A DNA stretch of 64,000 nt from Saprospiraceae bacterium. Lineage in GTDB: Bacteria; Bacteroidota; Bacteroidia; Chitinophagales; Saprospiraceae. Under the pieces are notes generated by a model. That model did not search any database and was not told where the DNA came from. It saw only the letters and a list, made by a program, of their open reading frames with translations. The translations under genes were made by a program, and so were the position numbers. Positions 8,812 to 17,419 of this stretch are shown here, piece by piece; the first letter of the stretch is position 1, and each line of letters opens with the position of its first letter. Location of the stretch: the NCBI GenBank assembly GCA_016717655.1, contig JADKFC010000003.1, forward strand, positions 186,001 to 250,000, in the 5' to 3' direction.

Positions 8812-9123
8812 CACGTGCTCGGTTGCTGAAAACCCGTAAGCAGAAAGGCAAGGCCTTGATAAATGGGAAAACTGAATATATAACAAAAGTTATACGTATT
8901 TATACTTATTTGTGTTAATTTATATCGGAGATATTGCTAAAAACAAAATTAAATATTAAGTTTGTTTTGAAAAATTGACATTGTTTAAAAAACCCTAAAT
9001 AAGCTATTATGGAAAAACCACCTGACTATTAAAAAGCCCAAGCTAATTAGATGATCATATTTACACCCAAACGGAATTGATGGTACCGAACAATTCATTG
9101 CTATTATTAAATAACGCCTAAGT

Positions 9124-10767
9124 ATGAATAATATAATCCAAGTATCCTTTTTATGGGTGATATTTACCTTAGAATGTTATGCACAGCTTAATTTGCCAGT
9201 TGAATCATTTGAACAGATAGAATGGAAAAACTTAAGTCCCAAATGGCATGTAACAGAGTATGATGCAGGCATGTTGAGCGATTCTTGTGATGGGTATAAT
9301 TATTTTTTCAATTTAGATTACGATCCGAGAAAAATATTTATAGGTAATGAATTTATCAGTACATATTATTTACGTGGTAAAACAACAAGACCATCTGGTC
9401 ATTATCTTGTAAAAAGAAATTTGGATACAGGTGAGCAGATATGGAGTGTTAGAGAGGATCATACCATGACTAACGGCCGCAGCAATATCACCAGAGCTTT
9501 GTTTTTGGATGAGAATTCTAATATCATTCATATAGGACTTGCCCCCTTAAAATCTTATCATTCTGGACAATCTATTTTTTTATCCAATTTGGAAACAAAT
9601 CTGTCAAAAAAAGTAATAGACTTGAATTCTGGCGAAACAATCTCATCTTATTTTCCGGATAACCTTGATACATCATTAGCTGTTCTACCTCAAGCAGTAT
9701 TCAAATATGGGCCTTACAACCATTTATATAAAGAAGGGAATAATTATCGGTGCATTTATCCGGTTAAATACAACGATAAGCTGGACTTTAAATTGGTTTC
9801 TCAATTAGTAGATGAAGAAGGCAGAAGAGTAGGTTCTACAGATTCAATTCCTTTTTACGAAGGTGAGCGTTTTGTGAATTTTACTAGAATTAATGAAGAT
9901 ACCTTTTTGTACATTGAGAGTAGAAAACTTACCGACTCATTAATTTTTAATTTTGTGGATAAGAACTTGAAGACTTTAAAAAAAATTAGTATTCAAGAGA
10001 CTTTTCCAATCAACGATATGTTACTTACAGCCTTCCAGCATGAAAAGCTAATTTTCACGAGCTTTGATACGAAAACAGATCCGTTTGAACCCCCGGTAAG
10101 TCAGGTAGTCTATGATCTAAATGGCAACATTTTGTTGAATGCAAGGATTGATCTTGAGTATCATCAAATTTATCCATTTCCATTTTATTATAAAAGAACA
10201 AATGAGTTGTTTGAGTTCACGTTGTATGCAAAAAAAGTTAGTACCGGAAATTGGGATTTTTCCATGAATATCTACAAGCTACTTCAGGATTCAATGATAC
10301 TGATATCGGCTTTCAAAGCTGAGGACCCGGACAGGTTTGTTTATGTCAATGGAATTGATGAGTTGCCAGGTGGTGATATATTGCTTGAGATTCAAGAAAA
10401 CAATATGATTTGGAAGGAAAACAAATATCAACAAGACGGCAACGCTCGTGCTATGAGTAATATGCGAGTAAGTCCTGAAGCCCTGGGCTTAATTCCTGTG
10501 TCTACCCACACAGAATTTTCAATTGACCAACTTAACCTATATCCCAACCCCAGCAGTGGGTCCGTTCGCATTGTATTTCCCAATGGGATCAATGAGGGAA
10601 CAATGGAGGTGTACAACCCAGCCGGCACCCTGGTTCAGGTCATGGATTTCGATAAACACCTTTCCAATTTTTTTGAATTTCAGGATTTGACTCCAAGCCT
10701 TTATATGGTGAAAGCGATTGATAAAAATGGAAAAACGGCGGTGGGGAAGATGGTGGTTATGGAATAA
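9124..10767 (+). CDS. Secreted protein of unknown function with T9SS type A sorting domain
   Basis: This 547-residue protein has an N-terminal signal peptide ending near CYAQ. A long central region has no domain I can name; its alternation of short beta-strand-like stretches (for example YYLRGKTTRPSGHYLVKR) suggests a beta-propeller-like fold. The C-terminal type A sorting domain begins LNLYPNPSSGSVRIVF and ends KTAVGKMVVME. The cargo part uses visibly more A/T-ending codons than its neighbours, while the sorting domain looks more like the rest of the genome. It is followed by the hairpin array at 10774. Secretion by T9SS is well supported; the function is unknown. Confidence 0.75.
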   Translation: MNNIIQVSFLWVIFTLECYAQLNLPVESFEQIEWKNLSPKWHVTEYDAGMLSDSCDGYNYFFNLDYDPRKIFIGNEFISTYYLRGKTTRPSGHYLVKRNLDTGEQIWSVREDHTMTNGRSNITRALFLDENSNIIHIGLAPLKSYHSGQSIFLSNLETNLSKKVIDLNSGETISSYFPDNLDTSLAVLPQAVFKYGPYNHLYKEGNNYRCIYPVKYNDKLDFKLVSQLVDEEGRRVGSTDSIPFYEGERFVNFTRINEDTFLYIESRKLTDSLIFNFVDKNLKTLKKISIQETFPINDMLLTAFQHEKLIFTSFDTKTDPFEPPVSQVVYDLNGNILLNARIDLEYHQIYPFPFYYKRTNELFEFTLYAKKVSTGNWDFSMNIYKLLQDSMILISAFKAEDPDRFVYVNGIDELPGGDILLEIQENNMIWKENKYQQDGNARAMSNMRVSPEALGLIPVSTHTEFSIDQLNLYPNPSSGSVRIVFPNGINEGTMEVYNPAGTLVQVMDFDKHLSNFFEFQDLTPSLYMVKAIDKNGKTAVGKMVVME

Positions 10768-10773
10768 ATATTT

Positions 10774-10858
10774 GATCTGCAGGTGCGCAAAATCTTGCGC
10801 ACCTGCAGATCAAAATCTTGCGCACCTACATTATCAAAATTTTGCGCACCTACAGATC
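10774..10858. repeat. Near-perfect 17-bp inverted repeat plus three tandem 23-24 nt units
   Basis: Arms 10774-10790 and 10795-10811 are perfectly complementary over 17 bp around an AATC loop. The right arm is also the first of three head-to-tail units, 10789-10811, 10812-10835 and 10836-10858, each reading AAAATC/TTTGCGCACCT followed by a variable CAGATC/CATTATC end. The third unit contains the obg stop codon (CTA on plus at 10850-10852). The hairpin sits between convergent genes and may terminate both, although no T-run follows it. Confidence 0.85.
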
Positions 10859-11845
10859 ATTAATCATTGCCCAAATCTTGTCTTTCAGGGCGTCCAGGCC
10901 ATATCCGGAAACACCAGAAATAAAAAGATAAGGCATGGGCACATCAATTTCTTCCGACATCTGGCTGATCATGATTTCATCCAACATATCTGCTTTGGAA
11001 ATGGCAAGTAGCATTTTTTTGTCAAGCAATTCAGGGTTGTACAACCTCAATTCATTGATTAGCACCTGTACATCTTTATTGATGTCATCACTCTCCGCGG
11101 AAACCACAAAAAGTAGGACAGAGTTGCGCTCAATGTGTCTGAGAAAACGAATGCCGAGCCCTTTGCCGAGGTGGGCATCTTCTATGATGCCAGGTAGATC
11201 AGCCATTACAAAGGATCGCATATCGCGGTACCTTACCAGACCCAGTTGTGGTACCAGGGTGGTGAAGGCGTAATTGGCAATCTCAGGTTTGGCGGCTGTG
11301 ATCGACGACAAAAGGGTAGACTTGCCGGCATTGGGAAAGCCCACCAGACCTACATCAGCCAGCAGCTTTAGCTCCAGGATCTTCCATTCCATCTTGCCCG
11401 TTTCTCCCGGCTGGGAATATCGGGGGGTTTGGTTGGTAGCCGATTTAAAATGGTCGTTGCCAAGGCCACCCCTGCCTCCTTGTACCAGGATTTTGGTTTC
11501 GCCGTCTTTTTCAATTTCAAAGTGAACCTCTCCGGTTTCTGCGTCTTTGGCCACTGTGCCAAGGGGTACATCCAGGATGATGTCTTGCCCGGCAGCACCC
11601 GTGCTTCGGGAGGATCCGCCGCTGCCGCCGTCTCCGGCGATCACATGTTTTTTAAACTTTAAGGGCAACAAGGTCCACATTTGGGCATTGCCTCTGATGA
11701 GGATGTTGCCTCCTCTGCCTCCATCACCTCCATCCGGCCCGCCTTTGGGTGTCATTTTATCCCGGTGAAAGTGGGCAGAGCCCGCTCCTCCGTGTCCGCT
11801 GCGGCAACAGATCTTTACGTAGTCAATGAAGTTTTGTTCGGCCAT
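10850..11845 (-). CDS. obg: Obg family GTPase (ribosome assembly / stringent response)
   Basis: The protein is 331 residues. The glycine-rich Obg fold spans about residues 1-158 ([41 protein letters not shown]). The GTPase domain follows with G1 GFPNAGKS (169-176), G3 DLPG (216-219) and G4 SKAD (283-286). Obg binds the 50S subunit and senses GTP/ppGpp. There is no C-terminal OCT domain, as is usual in this phylum. It is the last gene of an NlpC/P60-adk-obg run on the minus strand, 12 bp after adk. Its last three codons and stop overlap a repeat unit. Confidence 0.96.
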   Translation of the reverse strand: MAEQNFIDYVKICCRSGHGGAGSAHFHRDKMTPKGGPDGGDGGRGGNILIRGNAQMWTLLPLKFKKHVIAGDGGSGGSSRSTGAAGQDIILDVPLGTVAKDAETGEVHFEIEKDGETKILVQGGRGGLGNDHFKSATNQTPRYSQPGETGKMEWKILELKLLADVGLVGFPNAGKSTLLSSITAAKPEIANYAFTTLVPQLGLVRYRDMRSFVMADLPGIIEDAHLGKGLGIRFLRHIERNSVLLFVVSAESDDINKDVQVLINELRLYNPELLDKKMLLAISKADMLDEIMISQMSEEIDVPMPYLFISGVSGYGLDALKDKIWAMINDL

Positions 11846-11857
11846 TAATGGGTCTGA

Positions 11858-12433
11858 TTATAAGTGACGGTCGATTTCAATACAAAGGGCAGCAAAAATT
11901 TCTTCTATGCTTCCCATGCCTTTGATGCTTACCGATTTGTCATGGTTTTGATAATATTCATACACAGGTGTAGTCTGTGCCAGGTATACGGAAATCCTTT
12001 TTCGGATTACTTCTTCATCAGCATCATCAGGCCTGCCCGATGATTTTCCCCTTTCCAGGAGTCGCTGTACTATTTCTTCTTCTTCTACTTCGAGGGCAAT
12101 GAGTGAGGTAATGGGTTGACCCAACTCATCCAGTAATTCATCCAACGCCTCAGATTGGGCAATGGTTCGCGGAAAGCCATCAAAAATGTAACCGTTCACC
12201 TCCGGATTGTCCAGTACTTTGTTTTTGAGCATTCCAATGGTAACGCTGTCGGGTACCAATTGGCCTTTGTCCATGTAAGACTTTGCCTCCATGCCCAGAG
12301 CGGTTTGGTTGCCAATCTCGTAGCGGAACAAATCTCCGGTAGAGATGTGGAGCAGATTGTACTTTTCAACCAGTTTGGCAGCCTGGGTGCCTTTGCCTGA
12401 TCCCGGAGGACCAAATAAGATAAGATTCAACAT
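11858..12433 (-). CDS. adk: Adenylate kinase (short-lid form)
   Basis: The 191-residue enzyme interconverts ATP+AMP and 2 ADP. It starts MLNLILFGPPGSGKGTQ with the P-loop at residues 8-16, followed by the AMP-binding STGDLFR and GYIFDGFPRT, and the short LID region RGKSSGRPDD, which lacks the zinc-finger lid of longer bacterial forms. The frame is open further upstream to 12487, but the family start is the ATG at 12431-12433; the extra 18 codons would overlap the upstream gene's stop. It lies 12 bp before obg, and adk-obg pairs are common in Bacteroidota. Confidence 0.96.
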   Translation of the reverse strand: MLNLILFGPPGSGKGTQAAKLVEKYNLLHISTGDLFRYEIGNQTALGMEAKSYMDKGQLVPDSVTIGMLKNKVLDNPEVNGYIFDGFPRTIAQSEALDELLDELGQPITSLIALEVEEEEIVQRLLERGKSSGRPDDADEEVIRKRISVYLAQTTPVYEYYQNHDKSVSIKGMGSIEEIFAALCIEIDRHL

Positions 12434-12483
12434 GCCGTTTTTTTGTAATTCTTTAAATGAAACGCAAAATAAGTCAAATTCTG

Positions 12484-13107
12484 TCACTTGGCAGCCATAA
12501 AGCCGCTGATGAGGTCACGGCCAAACAAATATCTTTTTTCCCAATATTCGTTTCCGGTAACTTCATCTGTCCGAATTCCGCCCGATGTGGAGCTGTGAAT
12601 AAATCCAATCCTGCCGTTGGCTCCCGAGGTCACAATGCCCACATGGCTGATCCTTTCTTCATTGCCAAAAAACACCAAATCGCCGGGCTGGAGCTGCTGC
12701 CGGTCTTTGGGTACTCCCATCAAAGCCAGCTCATGAGAGGGGCCTGCGGTTTTAAAGCCGTATTGATTGTAGATAAAATTGGCAAAGCCGCTGCAGTCAA
12801 ATCCCTCCTCAGGCCGTTTTCCGGCGTATTTATAGGGGGTACCCAGATAGTTCATGGCTTCAGCTACCATTTGGGTCCTTAGATTTGAGGGCGCAGTGTA
12901 GCTGTTTTTTATTTTACCTGGCTCTGCTTTCACAACCGGCTTTTCTTCGTTTTCGGAGGGTCGGGGAGGTCTGCTGTTGGCCGGCCTTCTGCCCCTGGCA
13001 TACCTTTCGCTGCGGTCGCCATAATGGTGGCTGGTGCCACACGATGCCATTACAACCAAACAAAGGGTGAGAAATACTGCAAATCGCAACATAAAGGGTG
13101 AATTCAT
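12484..13107 (-). CDS. NlpC/P60 (C40) peptidoglycan endopeptidase lipoprotein
   Basis: The 207-residue protein has a lipoprotein signal peptide with Cys at about residue 23 (VVMASCGTS), then a basic, proline-rich linker and an NlpC/P60 domain. Catalytic-Cys motif: GFDCSGF. Catalytic-His motif: SHVGIV, followed by FIHSSTSGG. Such enzymes cut D-Glu/gamma-DAP stem peptides in the cell wall, here from a membrane-anchored position. The frame is open upstream to 13239, but ATG 13107 (or 13110) is chosen because it gives a proper signal peptide. It is the first gene of the run with adk and obg and is divergent from gcvP. Confidence 0.9.
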   Translation of the reverse strand: MNSPFMLRFAVFLTLCLVVMASCGTSHHYGDRSERYARGRRPANSRPPRPSENEEKPVVKAEPGKIKNSYTAPSNLRTQMVAEAMNYLGTPYKYAGKRPEEGFDCSGFANFIYNQYGFKTAGPSHELALMGVPKDRQQLQPGDLVFFGNEERISHVGIVTSGANGRIGFIHSSTSGGIRTDEVTGNEYWEKRYLFGRDLISGFMAAK

Positions 13108-13201
13108 CATGAATATAAGTATAATACGTATTATGAATAAATTTAATATCAAATTTTGTACCAATTTTTTAAAGCTCTTTTTTTGCTTGCAGGGTAGGTG
13201 G

Positions 13202-13209
13202 TAATTTTG
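13202..13209 (+). promoter_or_regulatory. Putative gcvP promoter, -7 element TAATTTTG
   Basis: TAATTTTG matches TAnnTTTG and lies 39 bp before the gcvP ATG. A TTTG at 13182-13185 could act as the -33 element, with a somewhat short spacer of 16 bp. Confidence 0.5.
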
Positions 13210-13248
13210 TATTTTCGCACATCCACAAACTCTAACCAAAACTACATT

Positions 13249-16125
13249 ATGAATCCTTCCAATTCATTTGACAAAAGACACATTGGTCCGGGCCCGGCAG
13301 AGCTCGCAGAAATGCTCAGCACCATTGGTGTGGCCAGCCTTGATCAGCTCATCGATGAGACCGTTCCGGCCGGCATCAGAAGTGAAAAAGCCCTCAACAT
13401 TCCGGAAGCCCAGAGTGAATTTGAATACCTGCAAACCCTTAAAAGCATTGCAGGCAAAAACAAAATCTATCGTTCCTATTTAGGTCAGGGCTATTACGGC
13501 ACCATCACCCCGTCTGTCATTGCCCGCAATGTATTCCAAAACCCGGGCTGGTACACCCAGTACACCCCTTACCAGGCAGAAATTGCCCAGGGCCGACTGG
13601 AATCGCTGCTCAATTACCAAACTATGGTATCGGACCTCACCGGACTGCCCATTGCCAATGCTTCCTTGCTCGATGAAGGAACAGCCGCCGCAGAAGCTAT
13701 GGCCATGATGGAAGGTATTCGCAATAAAAAAAGAAAGGGCAATCCCGCCAAAAAGTTTTTTGTTGACCAGCATGTTTTTGGTCAAACCCTCGACGTAGTG
13801 CGCACCAGAGCCATTCCACTGGATATCGAAGTGGTAGTAGGTGACTGGCAAAGCGCTGCCATCGATGAAGATTGGTTTGGTGTACTTTTACAATATCCCG
13901 ATGGCTTGGGTGAAATCCACGACTATCGCAGCTTTGTCAGCAACTGCAAGGAAAAAGAAATCCTCGTAGCAGTGGCTACCGATTTACTGGCCCTTTGCCT
14001 GCTCACGCCTCCTGGTGAATGGGGGGCAGATATGGCCATTGGCAATAGCCAGCGATTGGGAGTACCCATGGGATATGGTGGTCCACATGCAGCGTTTTTT
14101 GCTACCTCAGATGAGTACAAGAGGCTCATCCCAGGCAGGATCATTGGTATGTCTATCGATGTACACGGCAACCCTGCATTGCGTATGGCCTTGCAAACCA
14201 GAGAACAACACATCAGAAGAGAAAAAGCAACCTCCAACATTTGCACCGCGCAAGCCCTGTTGGCCAATATGGCTGCCATGTACGCGGTTTATCACGGCCA
14301 GGAAGGACTCAAAGAAATAGCGCAGAGTGTCCATGACAAAACAGCCAGGGTCATATCAGCCTTAAAAGACATGGGTCTGAATCCAGTCAATAACCATCAT
14401 TTCGACACGTTTAGCCTGTCTTTAAATGATGCCGATGCGGGTCGACTTAAAACCATCACAGAGGGTAGACAGGTCAACTTATTTTACAGAAAAAATTCCG
14501 TTTCTGTTTCGTTGGATGAAACCGTAACAGAAGCTGATCTCACTGCCTTGATTGCTTGTTTTGAAGAATATACGGGCAAAAAAAGGGCAGCTTCATCTCA
14601 AATGCCTTCAGGTCTACCTTCAGGCCTGCCTTCTGCACTGAATCGAAACTCAGCTTTCTGTACCCACCCTGTTTTTTCAAGCTACCGCACCGAGACCTCC
14701 ATGATGAGGTACATCAAAAGTCTGGAGAACAAAGACCTTTCATTGACCCATTCCATGATTTCTCTGGGCTCATGTACCATGAAACTCAACGCGGCCTCTG
14801 AAATGATGCCGGTTTCATGGCCTGAGTTTGCCGATTTACACCCATTTGTACCCGCAGATCAGGCAGGAGGATACCACCAGATTTTTGAAGAACTAGCCGC
14901 CTGGCTATGTGAATGCACCGGCTTTACGGCTTGTTCACTCCAGCCCAATTCAGGGGCACAGGGAGAATATGCCGGCCTGCTTACCATCCGTGCTTATCAT
15001 TTAGACCGCGGTGAAATGCATCGCACCAAGGTACTCATTCCTTCATCAGCCCACGGCACCAACCCTGCAAGTGCAGTAATGGCAGGCATGGAAGTAATTG
15101 TAGTAGCCTGTGATGAAAGTGGCAATATTGACATGACCGACCTTAAAAACAAGGCAGAACAATACAAAAACGAACTTTCGGGATTGATGGTCACCTACCC
15201 AAGTACCCATGGTGTGTTTGAAACCACCATCATGGAGATTTGTGACATCATTCATGCTTGCGGTGGCCTTGTGTACATGGATGGCGCCAATATGAATGCC
15301 CAGGTAGGACTTACCAGTCCGGGCAGAATCGGTGCTGATGTATGCCACCTCAACCTGCACAAAACCTTTGCCATTCCACACGGAGGTGGAGGACCGGGCA
15401 TGGGTCCCATTTGTGTCAATGACAAGCTGGCTCCTTATCTGCCAGGCCATGTGTACAATACAACCGGTGGTAACAAAGCCATCCCTGCTGTTTCTTCAGC
15501 AGCCTGGGGAAGTGCATCTATTTTATTGATATCATATGCGTATATACGAATGTTGGGAGGCAGGGGACTTACAGATGCTACCCGTTATGCCATCCTCAAT
15601 GCCAACTACATCAAGGCAAGGTTGGAGTCAAAATACAATGTATTGTACACCGGTGTCAACGGCCGCGCAGCCCATGAATTGATCCTCGATTTGAGGCCTT
15701 ACAAAGCAGCTGAAGTCAGCGCCGAAGATGTGGCCAAGAGGTTGATCGACTACGGCTTCCACGCGCCCACCCTTTCATTTCCGGTAGCAGGTACCATCAT
15801 GATCGAACCCACAGAGAGCGAAAACAAAGCTGAACTGGATCGTTTTTGTGACGCCCTGCTAAGCATCCGCGAAGAAATTGATCAAGTGGCCAGAGGAGAG
15901 ATGGAAGCCCACAACAACGTGCTCAGCAATGCCCCCCATACTACCCAAATTGTATGCGGCGATCATTGGCCGTACAGCTACACCAGAGAAAAAGCAGCCT
16001 ACCCATTGTCGTACCTCAAAACAGGATTTAAATTCTGGGCCAGTGTTGGCAGGGTAGACAATGCCCACGGTGATAGAAATTTGATCTGTACCTGTAATCC
16101 AATTGAAGATTATATGAAGGGTTGA
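13249..16125 (+). CDS. gcvP: Glycine dehydrogenase (decarboxylating), P-protein of the glycine cleavage system
   Basis: This 958-residue single-chain P-protein decarboxylates glycine with pyridoxal phosphate and passes the aminomethyl group to the lipoyl H-protein. It begins with the family's F-x-x-RHIGP motif. The PLP-lysine sits in HLNLHKTFAIPHGGGGPG (Lys at about residue 705), and SSAHGTNPASA and the C-terminal NAHGDRNLICTC are also typical. The frame is open back to 13198, but the ATG at 13249 fits the family and the promoter. Residues 453-464, in the linker between halves, are three tandem PSGL-like tetrapeptides. No gcvT or gcvH is adjacent. Confidence 0.97.
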   Translation: MNPSNSFDKRHIGPGPAELAEMLSTIGVASLDQLIDETVPAGIRSEKALNIPEAQSEFEYLQTLKSIAGKNKIYRSYLGQGYYGTITPSVIARNVFQNPGWYTQYTPYQAEIAQGRLESLLNYQTMVSDLTGLPIANASLLDEGTAAAEAMAMMEGIRNKKRKGNPAKKFFVDQHVFGQTLDVVRTRAIPLDIEVVVGDWQSAAIDEDWFGVLLQYPDGLGEIHDYRSFVSNCKEKEILVAVATDLLALCLLTPPGEWGADMAIGNSQRLGVPMGYGGPHAAFFATSDEYKRLIPGRIIGMSIDVHGNPALRMALQTREQHIRREKATSNICTAQALLANMAAMYAVYHGQEGLKEIAQSVHDKTARVISALKDMGLNPVNNHHFDTFSLSLNDADAGRLKTITEGRQVNLFYRKNSVSVSLDETVTEADLTALIACFEEYTGKKRAASSQMPSGLPSGLPSALNRNSAFCTHPVFSSYRTETSMMRYIKSLENKDLSLTHSMISLGSCTMKLNAASEMMPVSWPEFADLHPFVPADQAGGYHQIFEELAAWLCECTGFTACSLQPNSGAQGEYAGLLTIRAYHLDRGEMHRTKVLIPSSAHGTNPASAVMAGMEVIVVACDESGNIDMTDLKNKAEQYKNELSGLMVTYPSTHGVFETTIMEICDIIHACGGLVYMDGANMNAQVGLTSPGRIGADVCHLNLHKTFAIPHGGGGPGMGPICVNDKLAPYLPGHVYNTTGGNKAIPAVSSAAWGSASILLISYAYIRMLGGRGLTDATRYAILNANYIKARLESKYNVLYTGVNGRAAHELILDLRPYKAAEVSAEDVAKRLIDYGFHAPTLSFPVAGTIMIEPTESENKAELDRFCDALLSIREEIDQVARGEMEAHNNVLSNAPHTTQIVCGDHWPYSYTREKAAYPLSYLKTGFKFWASVGRVDNAHGDRNLICTCNPIEDYMKG

Positions 16126-16140
16126 TGCAATACGGCTGCG

Positions 16141-16290
16141 CCTTGGGTCAATACGCGCTGTGCGCTTAGGTCAATACGCGCTGTGCGCTTAGGTCAATAC
16201 GCTTCGCTTAGGTCAATACGCGCTGTGCGCTTAGGTCAATGCTCAGTGCTATGCACTTCGCGCAATACGCTTCGCTTAGGTCAATACTTC
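16141..16290. repeat. Tandem repeats of about 23 nt downstream of gcvP
   Basis: Head-to-tail units begin GGTCAATACGCG and end GTGCGCTTA, with a GCGC-TGT-GCGC mini-hairpin inside. Full units start near 16146, 16169 and 16211; one unit is shortened to GGTCAATACGCTTCGCTTA near 16192, and a longer degenerate unit follows. The last unit joins the first long direct repeat at 16291. No gene is supported here; the 167-codon frame 16183-16686 is a consequence of the repeats. Confidence 0.8.
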
Positions 16291-16547
16291 ATTTTAGCTT
16301 TTGTTCATAAAAACATTTTAGTAATCACAACAAAATTCGTTGTTGCCACTCCCGGTGCTCGTGGTTCCCTTATTAAAATGACTTGTCAGTCATTCTTGTT
16401 GCGCATCGTGAGTTGCAATTCATACTTTGGTCAATGCTTGATTTTAGCTTTTGTTCATAAAAACATTTTAGTAATCACAACAAAATTCGTTGTTGCCACT
16501 CCCGGTGCTTGTGGTTCCCTTATTAAAATGACTTGTCAGTCATTTTT
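16291..16547. repeat. Direct duplication of a 107-bp segment (period 150 bp)
   Basis: 16291-16397 and 16441-16547 align base for base apart from a C/T change at 16360/16510 and a C/T change near the end (16395/16545). Similarity continues more weakly on both sides, including GGTCAAT-type sequence before each copy. Each copy holds CAACAA/TTGTTG and AATGAC/GTCATT hairpins. In the second copy the AATGAC/GTCATT hairpin is followed by a run of T and resembles a weak intrinsic terminator on the plus strand. Confidence 0.85.
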
Positions 16548-16682
16548 TTGCTGCGCAAATCGTGCGGTCATGCTTAGGTCAATACGCCCTATACGCCCCG
16601 CGCAATGCTCTACGCTCCCCGCGCTATGCGCTATACGCCCCGCTATGCGCTACACGCCCCGCGCTATGCGCTCCGCTAAAAT
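16548..16682. repeat. Degenerate GC-rich short-word repeat tract
   Basis: After the second long copy the sequence returns to GGTCAATACGCC and then dissolves into degenerate words such as CGCTATGCG, CTATACGCCCC and CTACACGCCCC. This is similar in style to, but different in sequence from, the tract at 8272-8460. Nothing coding is supported. Confidence 0.65.
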
Positions 16683-16692
16683 GTAAGGAGAA

Positions 16693-17206
16693 TTATTTTA
16701 CGTCAGCCAACCTCGCATAAACGGGGAAGGACGCTGTGCCGTAATGAGAATAGGCCTTTTTAGAGGCAGGTTGTGATGTGGGATATGTTTTGATAAAGGC
16801 AGCAACCACTTCCTTCATTTTGTCGTAATCAATGTTTTTTGGAATTGGGTTTGGGGTAAAAGACAAAATGTTCGATCTTGCCATTGGGACCCCAAAATAT
16901 ATTGGCCCATATTTTAACCCCTTTCATATCGAATTTTTTGTGATCGGCAAATGCTTCCAGATCATGCATGATCGAAGTCCACTCATCAAAGGCCTTGTCC
17001 ATGTTGTTTTCACATACCGAAAGCAAAGGCTCGCCGTAACGACTGATCATTTTGTCGTATTCCTGCTGGTGTTCACCAATAAAACTTACCTGAGGGAAAT
17101 TGCCGGGCTGATGGTTTTGAGCGCTTAATACCCCATTGTACAAACACATAGTGATGATCAATAAAATCAACAACAATTTGAGGGTATTCTCAGGGCTTCT
17201 CTTCAT
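16693..17206 (-). CDS. Secreted protein of unknown function, frameshifted
   Basis: The first part (from ATG 17206) encodes a signal peptide (KLLLILLIITMCLYNGVLSAQ) and a small domain ending FVFYPKPNSKKH-stop. Removing one A from the A6 run (T6 at plus 16835-16840) gives PKPNSKNIDYDKMKEVV and continues to the stop at 16693, for a protein of about 170 residues. I do not recognise the family. The joined protein has no cysteine-rich or catalytic motif that I can name. The frame is open further upstream to 17257, but only ATG 17206 places the signal peptide correctly. Confidence 0.6.
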
Positions 17207-17389
17207 CAGTGGTATAAAATATAGTGCAAAAGTAAAGTATTTTACAATTCCATGCAAGTTTTATTCGTGGTTGTAAAATTAAATTGGGTTTTTCAGGCAT
17301 TTGCATGCTTTTTTTAGGCCTAAGCCCGGCTTTCCTTGTACAAGGTCTGTGCCAAAGTGATTTTTCAAGCCAAAACAGGGCAATTTCCT

Positions 17390-17397
17390 TATCTTTG
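17390..17397 (+). promoter_or_regulatory. Putative pheT promoter, -7 element TATCTTTG
   Basis: TATCTTTG, an exact TAnnTTTG match, lies 22 bp before the pheT ATG. A T-rich stretch (17361-17365) is at about the -33 distance, but no exact TTG is present. Confidence 0.5.
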
Positions 17398-17419
17398 TAC
17401 CTCAAGAAAAGAAGGATAG

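Larger units (their letters stand above)
8272..9123. other. Gene-free repeat-rich intergenic region (852 bp)
   Basis: No convincing gene is present on either strand. The first about 190 bp (8272-8460) are made of degenerate 7-10 nt words such as GCTTACCG, GCTCACGG and GCCTACGG. These are interrupted by copies of a short hairpin repeat, then by a second family of longer hairpins up to about 8811. The final about 250 bp (8870-9123) are AT-rich and presumably hold the promoter of the next gene, though no clear TAnnTTTG was identified. The one 85-codon open frame here (8395-8652, minus) is low-complexity and overlaps the hairpins. Confidence 0.7.

Noticed and set aside
16141..16290. CRISPR-like array
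   Set aside because: Units follow each other directly with no unique spacers, and there are no cas genes.
16183..16686. A 167-codon plus-strand ORF
   Set aside because: It runs straight through the tandem and direct repeats; its protein is internally repeated and matches nothing recognisable.
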